The notes: generated by a model not told the origin, from the sequence alone. Positions 8,535 to 17,127 are shown, counted from the stretch's first letter. The stretch is DNA of 32,588 bases from Gryllotalpicola ginsengisoli DSM 22003 (GCF_000419445.1 NZ_AULK01000006.1:1-32588), one strand, 5' to 3'. Numbers and translations are program-made.

Positions 8535-9611
8535 CTAGCCGCTCCCGGTTCCGTGTGATGCAAAGTCAGAGACGTGAGCCATGAGGAGTTCGGCTTTCCT
8601 ATGCCATCCTTCGGCCTCTGCCGCGGTTCGCCCAGCCACGTTGGGTATTGGTGAAGCGAGCGCCCGGTCGAATGCCGATAGCATTTGCGAGTGGTCTGCA
8701 TATAGATGGACCCCGGGGGCCGAACGACGCTCTAGCACGGGAGTCGAGGTCCCGACGACACTGAGTCCAGACGCCAAGTACTCATAAAACTTCATCGGGC
8801 TACGGCCCAAATTTACAGCGTCGCGAGTGAATGGCAAGAGACCCACTTTTGCCCGCGCGAGCACGCGCGGCACTTCTGCGTATGGAAGCGCTCCTTGTAT
8901 GCGCACGTTAGCGGGAAGACGAGGGGCACGGTCAATCGGCCCATAGAGATCGATCTGTACGCCCGGCCGAGACTCAGCCATCAGTTGGACAGCGGCCCAG
9001 TCAAACCTCTCATCCAATGCGCCGACATATATCGCTCCGTCTCTGGGATGTCGGTAAATATCCAGATCAAAAGCGGAGAGCTCGACGCCGTTCTCCACGA
9101 TGGCGCTCGGGATGCCCTTCGGCAGTTGAAGAGCGCGCAACACGTACTCCGAAGTTGCGACAACCCCGTCCACGTTCTTGAGCAACTTCCCCTGTCGCGC
9201 CTTTCGGACACCGGACTTGTACACATCGGTCGGCCGATACACAAGCCTCCCCGGCGACGAGGAGGAGACAGCGGGCGCAAGCAACGGTTCGTCTAGCAGC
9301 ACGAGGTCTGCCGCGGCCCCACCCACGGAGTCAATGGCGGCGCGCACGCGGTCCGCCTGCGCTGCAATGCGAAGCGGAAATGGCACGACTGCAACGACGT
9401 GCAGAACGCCGCGCTTGTCGCGCACGGGTCCAGATTTGGCGAGCCATAATCGGTTTTGCGGCGCACGGCCAAGTTTGAGTTGCGGCCAGGAAAGCGGGGT
9501 CGAAAAGTGAATAACCTCATGGCCGGCTAGAGCGAACTCTCGTGCCAGGTGGTGGCTGCCGACTTTGAACGAGCCGAAGTCAGCTGTGTGACTCAGCATC
9601 AAGATCTTCAA
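8535..9611 (-). CDS. GT-B fold glycosyltransferase
   Basis: This 358-residue protein begins with KILMLSHTADFGSFKVGSHH, a GT-B N-terminal Rossmann strand with a Gly-rich turn. The C-terminal half has IYVGALDERFDWAAV and then LLPFTRDAVNLGRSPMKFYEYLASGLSVVGT, the usual donor-binding stretch. It probably transfers a sugar during repeat-unit assembly in the cytoplasm. The frame stays open 41 codons further upstream, but TTG at 9611 is the better start. It follows an AGGAG four bases before and overlaps the TGA of the upstream gene as TTGA, so translation is probably coupled. The longer reading would overlap the upstream gene by more than 120 bases. Confidence 0.8.
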   Translation of the reverse strand: MKILMLSHTADFGSFKVGSHHLAREFALAGHEVIHFSTPLSWPQLKLGRAPQNRLWLAKSGPVRDKRGVLHVVAVVPFPLRIAAQADRVRAAIDSVGGAAADLVLLDEPLLAPAVSSSSPGRLVYRPTDVYKSGVRKARQGKLLKNVDGVVATSEYVLRALQLPKGIPSAIVENGVELSAFDLDIYRHPRDGAIYVGALDERFDWAAVQLMAESRPGVQIDLYGPIDRAPRLPANVRIQGALPYAEVPRVLARAKVGLLPFTRDAVNLGRSPMKFYEYLASGLSVVGTSTPVLERRSAPGVHLYADHSQMLSAFDRALASPIPNVAGRTAAEAEGWHRKAELLMAHVSDFASHGTGSG

Positions 9612-10573
9612 GAGACTCCTGCCAATACTCGGCGGACATTGGCCGCGACCCTGGGCCAGCTGTACTCGCTGGCGCACGAAAGAAGACGGTTCACGTCGGC
9701 AGGATCTAGTAGGCGGTCCATGGCGTTTGCCCATTCTTCCGGCGACTGCGCATCACCCACCGCTGGACCTTCATCTGCGACGATTTCAGCAAGCGATGCA
9801 CACCCATGCCAATACGCGACGCGTTTGCCACAGCGCATCGCCTCAACGGCCGGGAGGCCAAAGCCCTCGAGCAATGATGGGAAGAGCACCGCTATGGAGC
9901 CTCGGTAAATAGACGCCAGTTCCGGATCCGACACCCTGGAAGTCACTCGGACGCGACCATCCAGTCCGGCTTCTGCGACGCGTCGCTTCGCTTCGTCACT
10001 GTCGCTTGAGACGACTGCGAGTCGGTACGCGGGTCGAAGCGAAAGCGCCCGAAGCAGAACGTCGAAGTTCTTGTGCGCCTTGATCGCTCCGACATATAGA
10101 AAGTGATCGCGCACTGCCGGGGAGGACGGACCGTCGGGCGAGAACACCTCGGAGCAACCGTTCCCTACGTTCTCCACGGCGACGGCCGGATCAGCGAGCC
10201 ATTCAACGATCGCGTCCCGGGAGGTTTCAGACACCGTCATGACAACCGCCGCTCTCCGAATGGCTGGTCGAGCCACCCGGTCGTAGTAGGCGCGCTTTGC
10301 CGCACCCGAACCCGTCGGGTGCTGAAGGTGAATCAGGTCGTGAATGGTAACGATTTGCCGAGCTCGGCTCAGTCCAGCGTTATAGCCGGGCGAATAGACC
10401 ACGTCTTTACTCGAGAGTCTGCGGCGCTCTCGCAAGACAACATCCATAGGGGAAACCGGAGAGCCATCACGTGCGAGTGGCTCCCAACCTGGCTTCAGTC
10501 GTGGAATCACTTCATCGGCATATCGTTGGATTCCGCCGACGCCACCACGCCATCGCGTGTCAACGAACAACAT
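9608..10573 (-). CDS. GT4 family glycosyltransferase
   Basis: The 321-residue product (from MLFVDTRWRGGVGGIQRYAD) has the GIQRYA motif of GT4 enzymes near the N-terminus and TIHDLIHLQHP. The nucleotide-sugar half has YVGAIKAHKNFDVLLRAL and LFPSLLEGFGLPAVEAMRCGKRV, the E-x7-E region of retaining GT4 transferases. It belongs to the repeat-unit assembly set. ATG at 10573 overlaps the 3' end of the upstream gene by 14 bases. GTG four codons earlier (10585) is the alternative, and starts further upstream look too long for the fold. Confidence 0.85.
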   Translation of the reverse strand: MLFVDTRWRGGVGGIQRYADEVIPRLKPGWEPLARDGSPVSPMDVVLRERRRLSSKDVVYSPGYNAGLSRARQIVTIHDLIHLQHPTGSGAAKRAYYDRVARPAIRRAAVVMTVSETSRDAIVEWLADPAVAVENVGNGCSEVFSPDGPSSPAVRDHFLYVGAIKAHKNFDVLLRALSLRPAYRLAVVSSDSDEAKRRVAEAGLDGRVRVTSRVSDPELASIYRGSIAVLFPSLLEGFGLPAVEAMRCGKRVAYWHGCASLAEIVADEGPAVGDAQSPEEWANAMDRLLDPADVNRLLSCASEYSWPRVAANVRRVLAGVS

Positions 10574-11699
10574 TTGGGCTCTCACGACCTGCCGACCCGA
10601 CTGATACCCAGCTAGCGACCCGCGATCTGAAGGTTGCTTCGTCGAAGATGTCTGCTGCTCGATTCGGAACAAAATCCATGTTCACCGAAAGCGCGGCTTC
10701 GATTCCCGCGCTCAGCTCTGAAGCGCCGAGGTGCTCGACCACTACTCCGCCGCCGAGCGCGAACACGCTCTCCTTCGCGCCGCCTTGTCGCTGAACCACC
10801 ACTGGTGTGCCTAGAGCCATCGCTTCGACGGGCATTATGCCGAAGTCCTCCACTGCCAGAAACATGTAGACGGTCGCCTCTTGATAGAGGGCGAAAAGCA
10901 TGCTGTCACTCGGACGGATAACGAAGAACACCGGCACCGAAGCTTCGCGAGCGCGTGCCTCCAGTTCGGCTCGCTGGGGCCCATCGCCGGCGAGAACCAC
11001 TGGAAGACCCGCGGCCTCCCCTGCCTCGATTACGGCGTCAAGTCGCTTGTACGGAACGAAGCGAGATGCCCCGAGAACAAATGAGCCGGGTAGCTCGGAG
11101 AATTGGTCCTGCTCTGCGTCGGACAGACGATCGGCCCACCGACCTGTTGCCTGCAACTCCCCTACTCGCACCGGCGGATAGATCACCTCAGCGTCTCGGT
11201 CCCACGCCGAACGAATTCGCTCACGTACGAACTCGCTGTTCGCCGCGTACCTTGCATCCTGACGAGCCGCGCGGCGATCTACCGTCTTCAGCAGCGGCGC
11301 GAGCGCGCGGGCGGTCAGACCGCTCCCACGGTCGTCCAGGTCCGGTGTCCAGACATACCGGGCAGGGGTGTGGACATACACGAAGCGCGGAATGCCCGAG
11401 TGGTTCTTCCAGTCGGCATGGTGGGCAAAGGCGTGTGAACTAATGAGAACGAAGTCCGCATCGCCAAATCGCATTGATGACCAAGTGAGCGGCATGAAGG
11501 GTAATGCCAGGGCCTTGCTCTTTCGCATGGGTGTGCGCGCCAACCAGGACTCGCGCAAGTCGCGCGAACCGAACCGCTCGCCGGAATCATTCCAGAGCGA
11601 CACGAGCGAGGCGTCCGGGAATGCTCGCAGCATCGACTCGACGACGTTTTCGGAACCGCCATGGCGCGCCAGCCATTCGTGAACGATGACGCCCGCCAT
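10560..11699 (-). CDS. GT4 family glycosyltransferase
   Basis: This 379-residue protein starts with MAGVIVHEWLARHGGSENVV, a Gly-rich GT-B opening that binds the acceptor. It continues with FVYVHTPARYVW and YAANSEFVRERI, then the donor domain with GSFVLGASRFVPYKRLDAVI and VEDFGIMPVEAMALGTPVVV (E-x7-E region). VHTPARYVW and the overall order resemble transferases that act soon after the initiating enzyme, but the sugar is unknown. The start ATG at 11699 shares one base with the TGA of the upstream gene (TGATG), so coupling is likely. An ATG-less extension upstream is open but unlikely. Confidence 0.85.
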   Translation of the reverse strand: MAGVIVHEWLARHGGSENVVESMLRAFPDASLVSLWNDSGERFGSRDLRESWLARTPMRKSKALALPFMPLTWSSMRFGDADFVLISSHAFAHHADWKNHSGIPRFVYVHTPARYVWTPDLDDRGSGLTARALAPLLKTVDRRAARQDARYAANSEFVRERIRSAWDRDAEVIYPPVRVGELQATGRWADRLSDAEQDQFSELPGSFVLGASRFVPYKRLDAVIEAGEAAGLPVVLAGDGPQRAELEARAREASVPVFFVIRPSDSMLFALYQEATVYMFLAVEDFGIMPVEAMALGTPVVVQRQGGAKESVFALGGGVVVEHLGASELSAGIEAALSVNMDFVPNRAADIFDEATFRSRVASWVSVGSAGRESPNVVR

Positions 11700-13201
11700 C
11701 AGATTGCGCCGTCTCCGGGCATGAGCACGGCCCGCGCTGTTCTCCACAAGATGACGAGGTCCCCGACAAGTGACCAATTCTCAACGTAGTAGAGATCGAG
11801 ACGGATGGCCTCCTCCCAGCTCAGGTTCGAACGGCCGCTCACCTGCCACAAACCGGTCATTCCCGGCAACACGTTGAGTCGGCGCCATGCTGCGTCGTCG
11901 TACAGCTCGACCTCGCCCTGCCTCTGCGGGCGGGGGCCGACCAAGCTCATATCGCCCCGGATGACGTTAAACAGTTGCGGGAGCTCATCTATCGAGTATT
12001 TGCGGATGAATCGCCCGATCGGCGTGATGCGCGGGTCGTTCCTCACCTTGAACAATGGCTTGTCTCCCGCGCCCTCTGCCTTGAGCAGTTCCGGCAACTG
12101 TGCATCTGCGTCGACGACCATCGAGCGGAATTTGAGCATGTGGATCGGTCGGCCATCGCGCCCAACCCGCTCCTGCCGATAGAAGACTGGGCCGGGGCTC
12201 GTGGTCTTGATGGCGATTGCGACCGCCGCGAAGAGCGGAGACAGCAGGATGATCAGTAGCGCCGAACCGACGACATCGAACACGCGCTTTGTCACCCGCT
12301 CCGGCCCCTCGTAGCGCGGGGTCTCGACATGCATCAGGGGAAGCCCCGCGACGGGGCGCGTGTGGATGCGGGGACCGCCGATATCGGTCAGACCCGGGTC
12401 GACGACGAGGTGGCGGCGGCCCTCTTCGAGCGTCCAACTGATTCGACGCACTCGTTCGGGAGTGAGTTCAGGCGAACCCGTGATCACAACGGTGTCGGCA
12501 CCGCTTTCGTCCATCGCACTGGCAACGTCGTCGAGGCTTCCGACGAGTTGCAGCGACGCGCCGTCGGCCAAAGTCAGCGTTCCCGACCGGCCAGGAACGA
12601 TCGCTCCCACGAAGACGTATCCCGCGTCGGGATGGTTGCGCAGGGCGGCGGCGATGCGCGATACGGACGACTCTGAGCCGACGAGCAGACACCGCGACGC
12701 GTATTTTCCCGACATCCGCTGCACGGCGAGCCACTGCCGCCACATCCATCGCGAGGCGAAGAGCACGAGCACGCCGAGCGGCAGGGCGAGCAGGATGTAG
12801 CCGCGAGCCAGGTCGAGCTTGAACAGGAACGCGACGATGGCGATGAGGCCGAAAACATGCCAGCTCGCGCTGAAGACGAGTCGGTATTCCTGGGCCCCCA
12901 CGCCGATCACTCGATCTGCTCGCGTTCCGTAGAAGCTGAGCGCGGCCAGCCACAGGATGCAGATACTCGCGGAAATGACCGTGTAGTTGATGGCGTCGAG
13001 ACCGAACACCTCCCCCACCGTATGACTGGAAGTACTCGCGGCGCGGTCGAACCCAAGCCACACGAGTTGGGTACCGAAAACTACCCACACGATCGCCAGG
13101 GCGTCGGTGATCATCAGGCGAAAGGCGTAGGCCTTTCGCCAGTCCGCCTCGTTGCGTGTCGGCGCAATGTGTTTGACGCCGATGGCGGTGTTCTCAGCCA
13201 T
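11699..13201 (-). CDS. Polyprenyl-phosphate hexose-1-phosphate transferase (initiating enzyme)
   Basis: This 500-residue protein transfers a sugar-1-phosphate to undecaprenyl phosphate, the first membrane step of repeat-unit synthesis. About four to five membrane helices occupy residues 25-160. A central CoA-binding/Rossmann-like domain follows (CLLVGSESSVSRIAAAL). The catalytic bacterial sugar transferase domain spans about 302-500 (RVTKRVFDVVGSALLIILLS; SPGPVFYRQERVGRDG; KFRSM; YSIDELPQLFNVIRGDMSLV; PGMTGLWQVSGRS). These are the family signatures. ATG at 13201 is preferred over a start 46 codons upstream, because the extra residues are Ser/Arg-rich and out of keeping with the family. The 134-base gap before it probably contains its own promoter. 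Confidence 0.92.
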   Translation of the reverse strand: MAENTAIGVKHIAPTRNEADWRKAYAFRLMITDALAIVWVVFGTQLVWLGFDRAASTSSHTVGEVFGLDAINYTVISASICILWLAALSFYGTRADRVIGVGAQEYRLVFSASWHVFGLIAIVAFLFKLDLARGYILLALPLGVLVLFASRWMWRQWLAVQRMSGKYASRCLLVGSESSVSRIAAALRNHPDAGYVFVGAIVPGRSGTLTLADGASLQLVGSLDDVASAMDESGADTVVITGSPELTPERVRRISWTLEEGRRHLVVDPGLTDIGGPRIHTRPVAGLPLMHVETPRYEGPERVTKRVFDVVGSALLIILLSPLFAAVAIAIKTTSPGPVFYRQERVGRDGRPIHMLKFRSMVVDADAQLPELLKAEGAGDKPLFKVRNDPRITPIGRFIRKYSIDELPQLFNVIRGDMSLVGPRPQRQGEVELYDDAAWRRLNVLPGMTGLWQVSGRSNLSWEEAIRLDLYYVENWSLVGDLVILWRTARAVLMPGDGAI

Positions 13202-13335
13202 GGCTCGTTCCGGTGGGGTCCGATTCGGGTTGGAGGCGGATGTGCACGCGCTCCTGATGGCCAGCGTAGTTTCGGAATCTAGACGCCGGGGCAAGAATGA
13301 CGATCTTGACCCGAATTGGGGACTCGTCGTCCGCG

Positions 13336-13983
13336 TCACCGCCGGAACGAGAATGAGAGCTTTGGACCATCGTGGTTCTCGATTTCCGGGGCGGCTTCAG
13401 GAACGTGCACGGCAGTGTTGCCGAGCGCGTCGACGATGATCTCGACGGCGCCGGCGATCTGCTCGCCGACCCGGTCGTAAACGTCTTGGGGCAGGCCGAT
13501 CGGGTCTTCCACGTCGTCGAGCTGCGGATCCGCGGGGGCGAGGGTGCCGCGCGATTCGGCGGCTCGGGCGACGAGTTCGGATGGCGTGAGCGCCCGACTC
13601 TCGTCCGTCGGGATCGCCTCGCAGAGCCGCGCGAACTCCGTCAGCGTGAACGCACGCCGGATCGCGCGCGGGTCGAGCTCGACCGCGGCCGACCGGTGCT
13701 CTCGCGTGAGGGCGAGGATCAGGTCGGCGCCGATGACGGCCGGCTCGCTCAGCCGCGAGGCGCCGTGCGCGCGCGCATCCGTCTCATCGATGCCGTAGCG
13801 GGACGCGACCGCGACCATCTCGTCGGTCATGCGCTGACCGGGGCGCGCGATCGTGCCGGCGCTCGCCACCGCGAAGTCGGGGCGCGCGGCCAGCCCGCGG
13901 GTCAAGAGCAGCTCCACCAGCGGCGACCGGCACACGTTGCCCGAGCACACCGCGAGGATGCGGAATGGCTCGGTCATGGTCAT
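13336..13983 (-). CDS. Low-molecular-weight protein tyrosine phosphatase
   Basis: The 215-residue product has the P-loop CSGNVCRS (Cys13-x5-Arg19-Ser20) right after an N-terminal strand, which defines the LMW-PTP family. A DP pair in DVEDPIGLPQDVYDRV is the likely general-acid loop. It is about 50 residues longer than the shortest family members, with a C-terminal tail (EIENHDGPKLSFSFRR). Such phosphatases dephosphorylate the tyrosine cluster of the partner BY-kinase, here encoded directly upstream. The ATG at 13983 overlaps the kinase stop as ATGA. ATG at 13977 is an alternative. A longer open frame reaching 14418 lies inside the kinase gene and is not used. Confidence 0.9.
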   Translation of the reverse strand: MTMTEPFRILAVCSGNVCRSPLVELLLTRGLAARPDFAVASAGTIARPGQRMTDEMVAVASRYGIDETDARAHGASRLSEPAVIGADLILALTREHRSAAVELDPRAIRRAFTLTEFARLCEAIPTDESRALTPSELVARAAESRGTLAPADPQLDDVEDPIGLPQDVYDRVGEQIAGAVEIIVDALGNTAVHVPEAAPEIENHDGPKLSFSFRR

Positions 13984-15467
13984 GCGTTGCTGGCGGCCCG
14001 ACGGGAGCTGCGGCTCGACTTGACCTTGGCGCGCTTGGGGCGGTGCTCGTTCTGCTCTTCGCCGTAGTAGCCGTAGCCGTATCGGCCGTAGGAGTAGGCG
14101 TCGGGGCCCTTGGTGGGCAGCATGGTCATCACCACCCCGCTGACGTGGCTGCCGACCTGCTCGATCGAGTTGATGGCGGCCTTCAACTGGTTCTTGTGCG
14201 TCTTGCCCGCCGCGACGATCACGAGCGAGCCGGTGGTCGACCGGCTGAGGATCGCCGCGTCGGTGACGGGAAGCAGCGGCGGGGCGTCGTAGAGCACGTA
14301 GTCGAACTGGGTCTCGAGCATCTCGACCAGCTTCGACATGCGCTTGCTGCCGAGCAGCTCGCTCGGGTTGGGGGGAACGCGGCCGGCGGGCAGCACGTAG
14401 AGGTTGGTCTTGCCCCATCGCTGCACCACGTCGGAGAGCTCGACGCGGCCGAGCAGCACGTCGGTGAGGCCGACGGCGCCCTCGAGGCCCATGTAGCTCG
14501 CGAGCTTAGGGCGGCGCAGGTCGGCGTCGACGATGAGGATGTTGCTCGAGGTGCCGGCCAAGGCCAGGCCCAGGTTGGCGCTCGTGGTGCTCTTGCCCTC
14601 CGACTGCAGCGAGCTCGTGATCACGAAGCTGCGGCCGTGCCGCGCGCTCATCTCCTCGCCCACCGTGTCGACCAGCTCGGCGTCGTCGCTGAGGTTCAGG
14701 AACTGCAGGTTGGTGCGCAGGGTGCGGAACGCCTCGGAACGGTTCGAGAACGGGTCGTCGGCGACGATCAGCGGGCGCACGCTGGCCTTCGGGTCGAACG
14801 TGATGCCGCCGACGATCGGAGCATCCGTGATCAGCTCGACGTCGTGCTCGGTCCGGATGCGCGTGTCGAGGGTCTCGCGCAGCACGGCGATCGCGACGCC
14901 GAGCGCCAGGCCGACCAGCAGGCCGAGCGCGAGGTTCAGCGGCACGTTGGGGCTGCTCGGGCTCTCGGGCACCTGGGCGTCTTGCACGCGGCTGAGCTTG
15001 ACGGGCGACACGTTGTTGTCGGCATCCGTCGTCTCGAGGTCTTTCACGACGGTGGTGAGGCTCTCGGCGGTCGCGTTCGCGAGGTCGGCGGCTTCCTTGG
15101 GGTCGCTCGCGTTGGCATCGATCTGCAGCAGGGTCGTGTTGAGGGGGGCGGTGGCGGTGATCTGCTTGGCGAGGTCATCGGCCGACACCCCGTTGAGGTG
15201 CAGGCCCGTGATCACCGGGTCGAGCACGGCCGGCGTGGTGACCAGGCCGGCGTACGAGGTGATGCGCTCCTGCGAGTAGTCCTGGCCCTGCACCAGGTCG
15301 CTCGCGTTGTCGCCGGTCTGCGTGTTGACGAAGACCTTCGCCTCAGCGGTGTACGTCGGGGTCTTGAGGAACGAGTACGCGGCCGCAGCGCCCACGCCGA
15401 CGAGGGCGAGCACCACGATGAAGAGCCACCCCTTGCGGAGAACCCTGATGTAGTCGCGAAGTTCCAC
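13980..15467 (-). CDS. Polysaccharide copolymerase / BY-type tyrosine autokinase
   Basis: This 495-residue protein fuses a Wzz-like chain-length part with a bacterial tyrosine kinase. Residues 1-12 are cytoplasmic, membrane helices lie at about 13-33 and 177-196, and the extracytoplasmic part lies between them. The kinase shows Walker A (SSLQSEGKST, 285-294), Walker A' (LIVDADLRRP, 311-320) and Walker B (VLYDAPP, 391-397). A Tyr cluster (YSYGRYGYGYYG, about 458-469) is the likely autophosphorylation site. GTG at 15467 is chosen because VELRDYIRVLRKGW is the normal family start. The frame is open 66 codons further upstream with unlike sequence. It is the first gene of the minus-strand polysaccharide operon. 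Confidence 0.92.
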   Translation of the reverse strand: MELRDYIRVLRKGWLFIVVLALVGVGAAAAYSFLKTPTYTAEAKVFVNTQTGDNASDLVQGQDYSQERITSYAGLVTTPAVLDPVITGLHLNGVSADDLAKQITATAPLNTTLLQIDANASDPKEAADLANATAESLTTVVKDLETTDADNNVSPVKLSRVQDAQVPESPSSPNVPLNLALGLLVGLALGVAIAVLRETLDTRIRTEHDVELITDAPIVGGITFDPKASVRPLIVADDPFSNRSEAFRTLRTNLQFLNLSDDAELVDTVGEEMSARHGRSFVITSSLQSEGKSTTSANLGLALAGTSSNILIVDADLRRPKLASYMGLEGAVGLTDVLLGRVELSDVVQRWGKTNLYVLPAGRVPPNPSELLGSKRMSKLVEMLETQFDYVLYDAPPLLPVTDAAILSRSTTGSLVIVAAGKTHKNQLKAAINSIEQVGSHVSGVVMTMLPTKGPDAYSYGRYGYGYYGEEQNEHRPKRAKVKSSRSSRRAASNA

Positions 15468-15659
15468 GTTCTGCTTTCTCGACGCCCCGACCCCTGCGTG
15501 CGCGCTTGCCCTTATGGTGCCACACGGGTGCGCGCGCTCTGGCTCTGCGTTGCTGTCGGCCGCGTCTTTGTCACGCGGTCTGGGGGCGACGGCGGGAGCC
15601 CGGCTCCCACCGTCTCGCTCGCCCTTCTTCCGCGACAGGGTGAGTGCAGGGTACTTTTG

Positions 15660-15695
15660 TGCCACAATATTTCCGATTTCGGAAGGATTGTGGCA
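15660..15695 (+). promoter_or_regulatory. 36-base palindrome over the RBS and start of the HTH gene
   Basis: Outer arms TGCCACAAT (15660-15668) and ATTGTGGCA (15687-15695) share one centre with inner arms TTCCGA (15671-15676) and TCGGAA (15679-15684). Fifteen of 17 pairs match around a central TT. The site covers the Shine-Dalgarno region (GGAAGG) and the A of the ATG. TACTTT at 15652-15657 with TTCCGC 18 bases upstream is a possible promoter that would start transcription inside the palindrome. An autoregulatory operator or an RNA hairpin hiding the ribosome site are both plausible. Confidence 0.7.
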
Positions 15696-16396
15696 TGACA
15701 GAGATGACGACCACAGAAGTCGCGCGACGGCTCGGGGTCACGAACCGCCGCGTCGTCGACCTCGCTAACGTCGGCGAAGTGCACGCGCGCAAGCTGGCGA
15801 ACGACGTGTGGCTCATCGACTCCGATTCGGTGCTGCGATATGAGAACAAGCACCGTGGTCACGCGGGGCGAGCGCTGGACGCGGCCACGTCCTGGGCGAT
15901 TCTGTGGGAGCTCTCCGGCCTGCGTGCCACTTGGTTGCCGACTCGCACCTACGCGCGGGTGCGTAACCGTCTCGCGCATCTGACGGTTGACGCGCTTTCG
16001 CGCGCGGTTGCGAGCAGGACGAAGGCGCACCGATATCGCAGCGCGAACGTCGAGCGGGTTCTCCCCGACGTCATCGCTACCGGGCGGCTCGCCGTGGGCA
16101 GCCTGTCGGGGGCGCTTGCGACCGAACTGGTCGAGGACCGCAGGCGAGTTGTGGGCTACGTGCCCCGTGGCGCGGAGATATCCACCTTCGCGCGGAAGCA
16201 CTTCATGGTCGAAGACCAAGCCGGGCAGGATGTGCTGTTCGAGAACACGCTTCCGATTGAGTACGCGAGTGAGACGATGCCCGCCGGCGTCGTCGCCGCC
16301 GACTTGGCCGTGAGCGTCGACACCCGGGAACGAAGCGCCGGGCTCGCGGCGCTGGAAGAGATGCAGAGGCAATGGCTGGCGCGACACGCGCGATAA
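15695..16396 (+). CDS. HTH protein, putative antitoxin of an AbiE-like pair
   Basis: The 233-residue product starts with a MerR/excisionase-type helix-turn-helix (TTTEVARRLGVTNRRVVDLA, then WLIDSDSVLRY, residues about 5-45). That region could bind the palindrome lying over its own start. The remaining 190 residues hold several Arg-rich helices and a C-terminal strand-rich part (VVGYVPRGAEISTFARKHFM), which were not recognised. Size, order and partner resemble AbiEi-type antitoxins (N-terminal winged HTH, larger C-terminal part), but similarity to AbiEi is inferred from context, not seen as a motif. ATG at 15695 is chosen because the Shine-Dalgarno sequence lies just before it. ATG at 15704 is possible. 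It overlaps the next gene by 25 bases if that gene starts at 16372. Confidence 0.7.
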   Translation: MTEMTTTEVARRLGVTNRRVVDLANVGEVHARKLANDVWLIDSDSVLRYENKHRGHAGRALDAATSWAILWELSGLRATWLPTRTYARVRNRLAHLTVDALSRAVASRTKAHRYRSANVERVLPDVIATGRLAVGSLSGALATELVEDRRRVVGYVPRGAEISTFARKHFMVEDQAGQDVLFENTLPIEYASETMPAGVVAADLAVSVDTRERSAGLAALEEMQRQWLARHAR

Positions 16397-17127
16397 ACAT
16401 GCGTGACGACGATCAGCTGCCCGCGTGGCAGACGATTATCGAGCTTGCCGAAGCGGGTGTTGCAGCGAATCTCGTGCTCGTCGGCGGCCTGATGGTGCAT
16501 GTGCACGCCGCGCGCGGAGGCATCATCGCGCCACGCTCCACCAGCGACGCCGACTTCCTCGTCGACTTCCTCAGCAATCGGTCGAGCCTGCATGCCGTCT
16601 ACGGCGCGCTCGGCAAGCTGGGTTTCCGCCTCGATGCGGACGGCACCTATGCGTATCGGTTCATCCACGCCGATGGGCGCAAGGTCGACATCATGGTTCC
16701 CGACCACATGCCGGATGCCGCCGCGAGAGCGGCCCGACTCAGCAGGCGGCCCGTGCTGCGTGGAGAGGCCGGTGAGCAGGCAATCCGTCGGCGCGACGTC
16801 TATCGCGTCACCTTCGACAGCGGCACCGTCATTGAGCTGGCTGTACCGGACGAGCTCGGAGCAGTGGTCGCCAAGGGCGCGGCATACCTCGTCGACTCGC
16901 GCGACCACGACCGGCATCTCAGTGACGCTGCGACGCTTCTCGCGAGCATCGCCGACGTATCTGAGATCTCATTCGACACGATCAGCAAGAACGACAAGCG
17001 CCGCGTTCGGGCGCTCCACGCGCTGTTGAAGGACGCCACGCATCCGGGCTGGGCGAGCTTGGACGCCGACGCGCGCAACCGTGGGCAGTTCAACCTCAGC
17101 CTCTTCGCGGACCAGATGGAGTTGTAG
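16372..17127 (+). CDS. Nucleotidyltransferase-fold protein, AbiEii-like putative toxin
   Basis: The 251-residue product has the nucleotidyltransferase signature LVLVGGLMVHVH (GG at 38-39), followed by RSTSDADFLVDF (Asp59 and Asp61, metal-binding) and a third candidate carboxylate in GRKVDIMVPD (Asp106). In AbiEii/MenT-type toxins this fold transfers nucleotides to cellular targets such as tRNA. The target here is unknown. Family members also include non-toxic nucleotidyltransferases, so toxicity is inferred from pairing with an HTH gene. The start may be ATG 16372 (overlap of 25 bases with the HTH gene) or ATG 16399 (two bases after its stop). Both give an intact fold. Confidence 0.72.
   Translation: MAGATRAINMRDDDQLPAWQTIIELAEAGVAANLVLVGGLMVHVHAARGGIIAPRSTSDADFLVDFLSNRSSLHAVYGALGKLGFRLDADGTYAYRFIHADGRKVDIMVPDHMPDAAARAARLSRRPVLRGEAGEQAIRRRDVYRVTFDSGTVIELAVPDELGAVVAKGAAYLVDSRDHDRHLSDAATLLASIADVSEISFDTISKNDKRRVRALHALLKDATHPGWASLDADARNRGQFNLSLFADQMEL

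Noticed and set aside
13336-14418. Long version of the tyrosine phosphatase (360 codons)
   Set aside because: The first 145 codons lie inside the kinase gene in another frame. The P-loop starts directly after ATG 13983.
13965-15698. 577-codon open frame antisense to the BY-kinase
   Set aside because: It has no recognisable domain, and the opposite strand has Walker motifs and a Tyr cluster.
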